Shown: piece after piece, positions 31,168-40,000 of the stretch | Position numbering within the stretch: position 1 is the first letter of the stretch | Layout of the letters: every line of letters begins with the position of its first letter | Notes under the pieces: generated by a model | The model's input: the letters and a program-made list of their open reading frames with translations, nothing else | Databases searched by the model: none | What the model was told of the DNA's origin: nothing | From: an uncultured Eubacteriales bacterium | GTDB taxonomy: Bacteria; Bacillota; Clostridia; Oscillospirales; Oscillospiraceae | Direction: 5' to 3' | Assembly (NCBI GenBank): GCA_900549545.1 | Contig: URPA01000011.1 | Span: 1 to 45,407, forward strand | Length of the DNA stretch: 45,407 nt | Made by a program: the position numbers and the translations under genes

Positions 31168-31177
31168 GAGTTTTTTC

Positions 31178-33142
31178 TTAGCGGATGCTCTTTCTCTTTA
31201 TAAGCAGGCCCGCAAGCGCCGCCGCGGAGAGGAGCATTGCAAACGCGAACACGCTCAAATCCTCATCGCCTGTCTTGACCGCACCCGTGGTTGTGCCGGG
31301 ATGGAAATCCTTAATCAGCTCGTTGACCTTAAGCTCATTTGTGTTCACCGTCTGCCCATAGCAGGTGACTGCAACAGGCTTTCCGTCGTGGCCAGCTATG
31401 GTGAGCACCGTCCCGTTTGGAATGGAGCAGCTCACACCGGGGGCGTCAAAGCCTATCTGGGCAGGCTCTCCCTCGCTATAAGCGACCTGAATTTTAATCG
31501 CCGAGAGGTCAAGAGCCTCTCCTTCGGTGTATTCCGTTTTGGGCTGTGTGAGGATACTTATTGCGGTGACGGTGATGTTCTTCACCTCGCCGCACACAGA
31601 ACAGGTAAATTTCATTGCACCCGTGGTCGGGTCAGCTCCGGCGCTTTTAACAAAGTCATGGACTTCAAGCGCGGATTTATGGCTCTCCTCGGTGCAGCCG
31701 GCTATCGAGCAGGGATGCCAGTGCCCGGCGGCGTCATGCGCCCATGCGCCCGCGTCCGGGCTGTGGACTTTGCTGATACGCACCTGTCCCCCGTCGGCTC
31801 TCTGCACCGTGGCGTTCTCGCTGATTGTAATCGTATCGCCCGCGGAAATACTGCCGTCTTTTCCACAGCCAATATCCGCCGCTATATCAGCGCCCTGAAC
31901 CGTCACCGTGCCGCCGTTTATGGTAATCACACCGGCCGAAGCTCTGGATCCTCCGCCAATACCCGCGCCGTAAATATCGCTTATCGCGGTCACATTGCCG
32001 CCGTTTATCGTTATCTCACCGCCGGGGGCCTGTGTGCCGCCGCCTATGCCAGCGCCGGCGTTTCTGGCTCTGGCTGTTACCGTTCCGCCGTTAATCGTAA
32101 TTTTGCCGCCCGCGCCGGAGTGCCCGCCGCCTATACCCGCGCCGTACAGAGTGCTGACTGCCGTCACCTCTCCGCCGTTGATGATGATTTCTCCGCCAAT
32201 GCCACCGTAGGCGCTGCCTATTCCCGCGTCAACAAAACTGGAGGCGTAAATTTTCCCGCCGTTTATGGTAACTCTGCCAGCGTCGGGAGTGTCCGGGTGC
32301 TCTCCTCCTATCCCAGCGCTGTAAGAATCACTTCTGGAATCGAGCGCCCCCATCAGCGCACTGTCTGCGGACTGAGCATAGATGCTGAGCGAGTTTGGCG
32401 CTGCCACAGTGATGCCTTTTGCAGCATTGAGAGTGCAGCCGTTCTCAAGAATAAGGTGGACATCTCCGCTGACCCTGACGCGGTTTGACAGCGTGACCTC
32501 TCCGCTTACCACGTACCAGCCCGTTGTCCACTCAGTATCGCTGTCTTTGACGAAATTAAAATCATCACAACAGTTTGTGTTTCCCTGTGTGTCCAGGTAA
32601 TAGCTTTCATTTCTCAGTGACAGGTGCAGAGTTGAATCCTTTTGGATGGAATAATCCTGAAGCGTGTTGCCATCCTCAAGCTGCTTGCCCGCGAATACAA
32701 GGCGCTGACTTTCGGGCGGAATACCCTCCTTGTCCTGTATCTTCGCCTTGACATCCTCGATAAGGTCTGTGGGTTCGACCTCAAGAGTGATGTGCTTGCC
32801 CGTCAGGGTTTTTACAAAAATCTGCATGACGGTCATGGGCACATCCGCCCCGGCCTGCCCGTCAAGCTCCAGCAGTTTTGAAACTGTGGCAGTATATCGG
32901 GACACGTCCAGCGCCTCAAGCTCCTCATCGCTCAGCGCAAGCTTTGCCTCGTCAATAGCGGAAAGCTGCGCCTCTACCCCAGCGCGGTTTTCATCAGTAA
33001 TCTCCTCCGGCGCGGGGAGCGCGTCTATCATCTCCTGCACACTCGGCGCGGCGGCATCCTCCGCTGCTGCGGGAATAACGCAGAGGCAGAGCATCACAAA
33101 CCCACAGAGCAGCAGGCTGAGTGTTTTCCGTACATTTTTCAT
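31178..33142 (-). CDS. Secreted surface protein containing a eukaryotic-type ubiquitin domain
   Basis: 654 residues. 1-27: signal peptide (MKNVRKTLSLLLCGFVML, cleavage after PAAA). 28-105: helical spacer (EEITDENRAGVEAQLSAIDE). 106-177: ubiquitin domain, starting MQIFVKTLTGK and ending STLHLSLR. 178-275: beta-rich region. 276-421: five repeats of 29-30 residues (AGIGGG...GG.ITINGG.VTA), probably a right-handed beta-helix. About 440-510: Cys/His motif (HDAAGHWHPC, CTEES, CSVCG). About 515-610: Ig-like module (SILTQPKTEYTEGEALDLSA). 620-654: VKTGDEDLS, a hydrophobic helix and KRKSIR, a degenerate sortase-type or plain membrane anchor. The ATG at 33142 follows AGGGAA; an ATG 17 codons upstream overlaps the -10. 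It sits between rpoC and rpsL with its own promoter and terminator. Domain calls are seen in sequence; a host-interaction role is inference. Confidence 0.9.
   Translation of the reverse strand: MKNVRKTLSLLLCGFVMLCLCVIPAAAEDAAAPSVQEMIDALPAPEEITDENRAGVEAQLSAIDEAKLALSDEELEALDVSRYTATVSKLLELDGQAGADVPMTVMQIFVKTLTGKHITLEVEPTDLIEDVKAKIQDKEGIPPESQRLVFAGKQLEDGNTLQDYSIQKDSTLHLSLRNESYYLDTQGNTNCCDDFNFVKDSDTEWTTGWYVVSGEVTLSNRVRVSGDVHLILENGCTLNAAKGITVAAPNSLSIYAQSADSALMGALDSRSDSYSAGIGGEHPDTPDAGRVTINGGKIYASSFVDAGIGSAYGGIGGEIIINGGEVTAVSTLYGAGIGGGHSGAGGKITINGGTVTARARNAGAGIGGGTQAPGGEITINGGNVTAISDIYGAGIGGGSRASAGVITINGGTVTVQGADIAADIGCGKDGSISAGDTITISENATVQRADGGQVRISKVHSPDAGAWAHDAAGHWHPCSIAGCTEESHKSALEVHDFVKSAGADPTTGAMKFTCSVCGEVKNITVTAISILTQPKTEYTEGEALDLSAIKIQVAYSEGEPAQIGFDAPGVSCSIPNGTVLTIAGHDGKPVAVTCYGQTVNTNELKVNELIKDFHPGTTTGAVKTGDEDLSVFAFAMLLSAAALAGLLIKRKSIR
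31880..32317 (-). repeat. Five tandem 29-30-residue coding repeats
   Basis: Residues 276-421 of the ubiquitin-domain protein: units begin AGIGGE, AGIGSA, AGIGGG, AGIGGG and AGIGGG, each with INGG and VTA or IYA at fixed spacing. The first unit is 30 residues and the others 29. Copy-number change by recombination is plausible. Confidence 0.85.
32612..32827 (-). other. Ubiquitin domain (coding segment)
   Basis: Residues 106-177. Against human ubiquitin 1-72 there are 12 differences (T12H, S20T, T22L, N25D, D39E, Q40S, I44V, R54N, S57Q, N60S, E64D, V70S), so 60/72 identical. K6, K11, K27, K29, K33, K48 and K63 are all kept, as are L8, G47 and H68. The LRLRGG tail is replaced by LRNESY, so there is no diglycine for conjugation. 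Confidence 0.95.
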
Positions 33143-33191
33143 GGTGTATTTCCCTATCTTTGTCTTATACGCAAGGTATTTATACAAAGAC

Positions 33192-33220
33192 ATATTACCA
33201 CCCGTCCCCGCCACTGTCAA
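33192..33220 (-). promoter_or_regulatory. Promoter of the ubiquitin-domain gene
   Basis: TTGACA (33215-33220), 17 bases, TAATAT (33192-33197) with TGG before the -10, on the minus strand. It begins eight bases past the rpoBC terminator T-run. Confidence 0.75.
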
Positions 33221-33227
33221 TTGATAT

Positions 33228-33260
33228 CAAAAACTCCCGCAGCGTATGCTGCGGGAGTTT
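33228..33260 (-). terminator. Terminator of rpoBC
   Basis: Minus strand ACTCCCGCAGC-ATAC-GCTGCGGGAGT (33233-33258) then TTTTTG. An 11-bp stem, 22 bases after the rpoC stop. Confidence 0.93.
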
Positions 33261-33281
33261 TGGGTTTAATATGCTTCTGTA

Positions 33282-36200
33282 TCAGAGAGCGTTTGTCTTA
33301 TTGACAAGAGCCGTCAGGTCAACATACTCCTCGGGAGCCTCGGCAATGGTTTCGTCAGTCTTGACCTCAAAGTCTCTGTACTGGCTCAGGCCGGAGCCTG
33401 CGGGGATAAGCTTACCGATGATGACGTTCTCCTTCAGGCCGACCAGATGGTCAACCTTGCCCTTGATGGCCGCGTCCGTAAGGACCTTGGTGGTCTCCTG
33501 GAAGGAGGCGGCGGAGAGGAAGCTCTCAGTGGCAAGAGAGGCCTTGGTGATACCGAGCAGCAGCTGGGTATAGGTCGCGTGGCTCAGGCCCTCTTCGCCT
33601 GCGGCAATGCGCTGGTCAACAAGGCGGTTGGCCTCCTTGACGGCGGAGATATCCACGGTGGCGCCGGAGAGCAGGTCGGTGCTGCCGGACTCCTCAACGC
33701 GGACCTTGCGCATCATCTGGCGGACAATGACCTCGATATGCTTATCGTTGATGTCAACGCCCTGCTGACGGTAGACCTTCTGGACCTCGCTGGTGATGTA
33801 GCTGCGCACGCCCTGACGGCCAAACTCATCATCGTTTACGCCGCGGATACGCAGGACATCATGGGGATTGAGCGCGCCGGAGGTGAGCTCCTGACCCTTA
33901 TCCACATGGTCGCCGTTGTGCACCAGAATACCGGCGGAGTGGGGCACGGTGTAGACCGCGGTCTCCCCTTCTGCTTCGTTGGTGACGGTGAGGGAGTACA
34001 TGACGCCCTTCTTGGCCTCCTCGATGGAGACGGTGCCGGAAATCTCGGAGAGCACAGCCATCTTCTTGGGCTTGCGCGCCTCGAACAGCTCCTCAACACG
34101 GGGCAGACCCTGGGTGATATCATCACCCGCGACGCCGCCGGTGTGGAAGGTACGCATGGTAAGCTGGGTACCCGGCTCACCGATGGACTGAGCCGCGATA
34201 ACGCCGACAGCCTCGCCCGCGTTGACAGGCTTGCCGATGGCAAGGTTGATGCCGTAGCACTTGGCGCAGACGCCGGTGCGGGCCTCGCAGGTCAGGACGC
34301 TGCGGATAAACGCCTTGTGTATGCCGTGCGCCTCAAGAACATCAGCGTCCTCGGGCATGAGCATGTGGTTGGTGTCAAAGAGCAGCTCGCCGGTGGCGGG
34401 GTCGGTGATGGGCGCTGCGGGGAAGCGGCCATGGATGGCAGTGCCGAAGCTCTCAACAAGCTGGCCCCTGTCGTACACGGCGGAAGCCCAGACGCCCTCG
34501 CTGGTGCCGCAGTCCTCCTCGCGGATGATGACGTCCTGGCAGACATCGACCATACGGCGGGTCAGGTAACCGGAGTCGGCGGTACGAAGAGCGGTATCGG
34601 CCATACCCTTTCGGGCGCCTCTCGTGGAGATAAAGTACTCCAGGACGGACAGGCCTTCACGGAAGTTGGACTTGATGGGTATCTCGATGGTCTTACCGGC
34701 GGTGTTGGCCATCAGGCCGCGCATACCGGCAAGCTGACGGATCTGGTTCATGGAGCCACGGGCGCCGGAGTTTGCCATCATGTAGATGGGGTTATACTCG
34801 TCAAGGCAGTTTTGCAGGGCGTCCGTCACGTCCTTGGTGGTCTTTTCCCACTCGGTGACGACCAGGCGGTAGCGCTCATCATCGGTGATGAAGCCGCGCT
34901 TATACTGGCGCTCAATGTTGACGACCTCCTGCTCGGTGGCCTTGATAAGCTCGTTCTTGGCGCTGGGGACGGTCATATCCGCGACGGAGATGGTGATAGC
35001 GCCCTTGGTGGAGTACTTATAGCCCATGGCCTTGATGCTGTCAAGCACCTCGGCGGAGATGGTGAAGCCGTACTTCTTGATGCAGCGGTCGATGATATCG
35101 CCCAGCTGCTTCTTTCCGACCTGGAAGCCGATCTCATGGTCAAAGGCATGCTCGGGGTCGCTGCGGTCAACATAGCCCAGGTCCTGAGGAATGGGCTCGT
35201 TGTAGATGATCCTGCCGACGGTGGTGGTGATTATCTTTTTGACCTCAACGCCGTCAACCGTCTTTGTCACTCTCAGGCGGATGGGCGCGTGCAGGCCGAC
35301 ATAGCCCTCATTATAGGCCATGATAGCCTCGTTAGAGTCGCGGTAGATGAGCATGGGCTTGTAGGTGGCCTGCTTGAGCCCCTCAAGCTTCGCCTTCTGG
35401 TTTGCGGCATAAATCTCGTCGCCGTCCACGATCTCACCGGCGGGAAGGCCGGTGTCGCCCGGATCGTCAACGATAAGGCGCTCCGCGCCCTTTTCGGCCT
35501 TGCCTATGCGGACCATGGTCAGGTAGTAGGAGCCGAGAATCATATCCTGCGTAGGCACGGTGACAGGGTGCCCGTCCTGAGGACGCAGCAGGTTATTTGC
35601 CGAGAGCATCAGGATTCTGGCCTCAGCCTGAGCCTCCGCGGACAGCGGCACGTGGATAGCCATCTGGTCGCCGTCAAAGTCGGCATTATACGCGGTGCAG
35701 ACCAGCGGGTGCAGGCGCAGTGCGCGGCCCTCAACGAGGATAGGCTCGAAGGCCTGAATGCCAAGTCTGTGCAGGGTCGGCGCGCGGTTGAGAAGCACAG
35801 GATGCTCCTTGATGACATCCTCCAGCGCGTCCCACACCTCGGTGCGCTGCTTATCGACCATTTTCTTTGCGGACTTGATGTTGTTGGCAACGCCGTCCTC
35901 AACCAGCTTCTTCATGACGAAGGGGCGGAAGAGCTCAATGGCCATCTCCTTGGGAACGCCGCACTGGTAGATCTTGAGGTCAGGGCCGACAACGATAACG
36001 CTTCGGCCGGAGTAGTCAACACGTTTGCCGAGCAGGTTCTGGCGGAAACGGCCCTGCTTGCCCTTGAGCATATCGCTCAGGGACTTGAGAGCGCGGGAGT
36101 TTGCGCCGGTGACGGCTCTGCCGCGGCGGCCGTTATCGATCAGCGCGTCAACGGCTTCCTGGAGCATGCGCTTCTCGTTGCGCACGATGATATCGGGCGC

Positions 36201-37022
36201 GGAGAGCTGCTGGAGGCGCTTGAGGCGGTTGTTGCGGTTGATAACGCGGCGGTAGAGGTCGTTCAGGTCGGAGGTGGCGAAGCGGCCGCCGTCGAGCTGG
36301 ACCATGGGGCGAATCTCGGGCGGGATAACGGGCAGAACGTCAATTATCATCCACTCGGGGCGGTTGCCGCTCTGGCGGAAGGCCTCGACAACCTCAAGGC
36401 GCTTTACAAGCTTTGCCTTCTTCTGGCCGCCCGCGGTCTTGAGCTCCTCGCGCAGCTGGTTGGAGAGCTGCTCGCAGTCGATCTGGCTGAGAAGCTCCTT
36501 TATGGCCTCGGCGCCGATACCTGCCTTGAAATCATCCTCATACTTCTCGCGCATCTCGCGGTACTCACGCTCGGTGAGTATCTGGCAGCGCTCGAGCGGG
36601 GTGAAGCCGGGGTCGATAACTATATAATTTGCAAAGTACAGCACCTTTTCCAGCGTTCTGGGGGTCAGGTCAAGCATCAGGCCCATGCGGCTGGGTATGC
36701 CCTTGAAGTACCAGATATGGCTGACGGGCGCGGCGAGCTCAATATGGCCCATGCGCTCACGGCGGACCTTGCTCTTGGTGACTTCAACGCCGCAGCGGTC
36801 GCAGATCTTGCCCTTGTAGCGGATTTTCTTGTACTTTCCGCAGTGGCATTCCCAGTCCTTGGTGGGCCCGAAAATGCGCTCGCAGAACAGGCCGTCCCGC
36901 TCGGGCTTGAGGGTGCGGTAGTTGATGGTCTCGGGCTTTTTGACCTCGCCGTGGGACCAGCTCAATATCATTTCAGGGGAGGCAATTCCAATCTGTATAG
37001 CGTCAAACGGTGTGTAGCTCAT
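33282..37022 (-). CDS. rpoC: RNA polymerase beta' subunit
   Basis: 1246 residues, full length. Starts with FDAIQIGIASPEMILSWSHG; N-terminal zinc-binding CHCGKYKKIRYKGKICDRCG; the catalytic loop YNADFDGDQMAIHVP with the three Mg-binding Asp; bridge/trigger region QIRQLAGMRGLMANTAGKTI; second zinc site CEARTGVCAKCYG; C-terminal GAEYxxx-type end replaced by VDLTALVNKTNAL. The ATG overlaps the rpoB stop by one base (TAATG), with GAGGAGG inside the rpoB 3' end, so the two subunits are coupled. Confidence 0.99.
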   Translation of the reverse strand: MSYTPFDAIQIGIASPEMILSWSHGEVKKPETINYRTLKPERDGLFCERIFGPTKDWECHCGKYKKIRYKGKICDRCGVEVTKSKVRRERMGHIELAAPVSHIWYFKGIPSRMGLMLDLTPRTLEKVLYFANYIVIDPGFTPLERCQILTEREYREMREKYEDDFKAGIGAEAIKELLSQIDCEQLSNQLREELKTAGGQKKAKLVKRLEVVEAFRQSGNRPEWMIIDVLPVIPPEIRPMVQLDGGRFATSDLNDLYRRVINRNNRLKRLQQLSAPDIIVRNEKRMLQEAVDALIDNGRRGRAVTGANSRALKSLSDMLKGKQGRFRQNLLGKRVDYSGRSVIVVGPDLKIYQCGVPKEMAIELFRPFVMKKLVEDGVANNIKSAKKMVDKQRTEVWDALEDVIKEHPVLLNRAPTLHRLGIQAFEPILVEGRALRLHPLVCTAYNADFDGDQMAIHVPLSAEAQAEARILMLSANNLLRPQDGHPVTVPTQDMILGSYYLTMVRIGKAEKGAERLIVDDPGDTGLPAGEIVDGDEIYAANQKAKLEGLKQATYKPMLIYRDSNEAIMAYNEGYVGLHAPIRLRVTKTVDGVEVKKIITTTVGRIIYNEPIPQDLGYVDRSDPEHAFDHEIGFQVGKKQLGDIIDRCIKKYGFTISAEVLDSIKAMGYKYSTKGAITISVADMTVPSAKNELIKATEQEVVNIERQYKRGFITDDERYRLVVTEWEKTTKDVTDALQNCLDEYNPIYMMANSGARGSMNQIRQLAGMRGLMANTAGKTIEIPIKSNFREGLSVLEYFISTRGARKGMADTALRTADSGYLTRRMVDVCQDVIIREEDCGTSEGVWASAVYDRGQLVESFGTAIHGRFPAAPITDPATGELLFDTNHMLMPEDADVLEAHGIHKAFIRSVLTCEARTGVCAKCYGINLAIGKPVNAGEAVGVIAAQSIGEPGTQLTMRTFHTGGVAGDDITQGLPRVEELFEARKPKKMAVLSEISGTVSIEEAKKGVMYSLTVTNEAEGETAVYTVPHSAGILVHNGDHVDKGQELTSGALNPHDVLRIRGVNDDEFGRQGVRSYITSEVQKVYRQQGVDINDKHIEVIVRQMMRKVRVEESGSTDLLSGATVDISAVKEANRLVDQRIAAGEEGLSHATYTQLLLGITKASLATESFLSAASFQETTKVLTDAAIKGKVDHLVGLKENVIIGKLIPAGSGLSQYRDFEVKTDETIAEAPEEYVDLTALVNKTNAL

Positions 37023-40000
37023 TACATATCCTCCTCATTATCAAAATCATCTCCGGCATCCGCGCCGAACTCATCCTCGGGCACATCCTCGATGGAGTAG
37101 CCCTCGGCCTCGATCTCGGCATCGTCAGCCTGATACAGTTCATCCTTGATATCGTTGACAAAATCGTCGTCATCGTCGTCCTTGAGCTCGATCTCCTGAC
37201 CGTTCTCGTCCAGCACGCGCACATCAAGGCACAGCGACTGAAGCTCCTTGACCAGAACCTTGAAGGATTCGGGCACGCCGGGCTGCGGAATGTTGTTGCC
37301 CTTGACAATGGCCTCGTAGGTCTTGACACGGCCGGTAACATCGTCGGACTTGACGGTGAGTATCTCCTGAAGGGTGTAGGCGGCGCCGTAAGCCTCCAGA
37401 GCCCAGACTTCCATTTCGCCGAAGCGCTGGCCGCCGAACTGGGCCTTGCCGCCGAGAGGCTGCTGGGTAACAAGGCTGTACGGGCCGGTGGAACGGGCGT
37501 GAATCTTATCATCAACCAGATGGTGGAGCTTGAGGAAGTAGACCCAGCCGACGGTGACATCGTTATCAAACTTCTCGCCGGTGCGGCCATCGTACATAAC
37601 GCTCTTGCCATCCTCGCGCAGGCCCGCCTGACGCAGAGTCTCGCGGATGGTGACCTCGTTTGCGCCGTTGAAGATAGGCGTGGCGACCTTCCAGCCCAGC
37701 GCCTGAGCAGCGTAGCCCAGATGGACCTCCAGCACCTGACCGATGTTCATACGGGAAGGCACGCCCAGGGGGTTAAGGACGATGTCCAGCGGGGTGCCGT
37801 CGGGCAGGTAGGGCATATCCTCACGCGGCAGAATGCGGGAGACAACGCCCTTGTTGCCGTGGCGGCCGGCCATCTTATCGCCGACGGAGATCTTACGCTT
37901 CTGGGCGATGTAGACCCTGACGACCTGATTGACGCCGGGGTTCATCTCGTCGCCGTTTTCGCGGGTAAAGACCTTGACATCGACAATGATGCCGCTCTCG
38001 CCGTGGGGAACCTTCAGTGAGGTGTCGCGCACCTCGCGGGCCTTCTCGCCGAAGATGGCGCGCAGCAGGCGCTCCTCAGCGGTCAGGTCAGTCTCGCCCT
38101 TGGGAGTGACCTTGCCGACCAGAATGTCACCGGCAGTGACCTCTGCGCCGACCATGATAATGCCGCGCTCGTCGAGATACTTGAGCGCATCATCGCCAAC
38201 GCCGGGGATATCACGGGTGATCTCCTCAGGTCCAAGCTTGGTGTCGCGGGAATCGCACTCGTACTCCTCCACGTGGATGGAGGTGAACACGTCCTCCATA
38301 ACGAGGCGCTCGTTGAGAAGGATAGCGTCCTCGTAGTTGTAGCCCTCCCAGTTCATGTAGCCGACAAGGATGTTCTTGCCGAGGGAGATTTCACCGTTGG
38401 AGGTGCTGGGGCCGTCAGCCAGAACATCGCCCTTGCACACCCGCTCATTGACGGAGACGATGGGGCGCTGGTTGACGCAGGTGCCCTGGTTGGAACGGGC
38501 AAACTTGATAAGCTTGTAGTCCTTCGTCTCACCGGCGTCATAGCGCACAGTGACATAGTTTGCGTCCACTCTGGTGACAACGCCGTCGCCCTCAGCCACG
38601 ACGCACACGCCGGAGTCCACCGCGCACTTGTGCTCGATACCGGTGGCGACGATGGGGGCCTGAGTGGTCATGAGCGGCACAGCCTGACGCTGCATGTTCG
38701 CGCCCATCAGAGCACGGTTAGCGTCGTCGTTCTCGAGGAAGGGAATCATAGCGGTCGCTATGGAGACCATCATCTTCGGGCTTATATCAACATAGTCCAC
38801 CTCTTCGCGGTTGACCTCAACCGTGTCGTTGCGGTGGCGGCAGGTGATACGCTTGTTGATGAACACGCCGTTCTCGTCAACCGGCTCAGAGGCCTGAGCA
38901 ACGGTGAACTGGTCCTCCTGGTCGGCGGTCATGTACTCCACCTCGTCAGTGACGCGGCAGGTGCCCTTTTCCACCTTGCGGAAGGGAGCGGCGAGGAAGC
39001 CGTACTTATTGGCTCTCGCGTAGGAGGCGAGGTAGCTTATAAGGCCGATGTTCGGGCCTTCAGGAGTCTCAATCGGGCAGAGACGGCCATAGTGAGTGTA
39101 GTGGACATCTCGCACATCGAAGCTCGCGCGCTCTCTGGAGAGGCCTCCGGGGCCGAGAGCGGACATACGGCGCTTATGGGTAAGCTCAGCGAGGGGGTTG
39201 GTCTGATCCATGAACTGGCTGAGCGGGGAGGAGCCGAAGAACTCCTTGATAGCCGCGGTGACGGGGCGGATGTTTATAAGGCTCTGGGGGGTGACGATAT
39301 CCAGATCCTGCAACGTCATGCGCTCGCGGATGACGCGCTCCATGCGGCTAAAGCCGATGCGGAACTGGTTTTGCAGCAGCTCACCCACGCAGCGGACGCG
39401 GCGGTTGCCCAGATGGTCAATATCGTCAGCCTCGCCTATGCCGTGGGCAAGGCAGTTGAGGTAGTTGACGGAGGCAAAGATATCGTCAGCCACAATGTGC
39501 TTGGGGATGAGGACGTCGATATTCTCGCGGATGGCGTCCTTCAGGGCCTCGCCCTGATACTGCTCGGAAAGCTGCTTCATGACGATGCCGCGCACGCGCT
39601 CGGTAACGCCCAGCTCCTCAAGCTCCGCGTCGTCAAGATCCACAAACTTCTTTATATCCACCATGCCGTTGGAGAACACGCGCACGGTCTTGTCCTCGTC
39701 CTTGAGGAGGACGGAGATAACGCCGGCGTCGGAGATCTCGCGGGCCTTATCGCGGGTGATGACCTCGCCCGCCTCGGCGAGAATCTCGCCGGTGAAGGGG
39801 TCAGCCACAGTCTCGGCAAGCTCAAAGCCCGCAATGCGGGGGAAGAGGTCAAGCTTCTTGTTGAACTTGTAGCGGCCCACATTTGAGACCTCATAGCGGC
39901 GGCGGTCATAGAACAGCCCGTCCAGCAGAGTCTCAGCGGACTCAACCGTGGGGGGATCACCGGGGCGCAGCTTGCGGTATATCTCAAGCAGGCATTCGTC

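Noticed and set aside
31880..32317. CRISPR or DNA satellite within the ubiquitin-domain gene
   Set aside because: The periodicity is 87-90 bases, keeps frame and encodes a protein repeat; DNA identity between units is only moderate.
31178..33220. Contaminating eukaryotic sequence at the ubiquitin gene
   Set aside because: The frame has a bacterial promoter, Shine-Dalgarno, signal peptide, Firmicute-type surface modules, a bacterial terminator and no introns, and is contiguous with rpoC and rpsL.
33447..37100. A 1217-codon plus-strand frame opposite rpoC
   Set aside because: Shadow of rpoC on the other strand; it has repeated Ala/Gly/Val/Asp-rich composition and no domain or ribosome site. 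Similar long shadows occur opposite rpoB, fusA and tuf.
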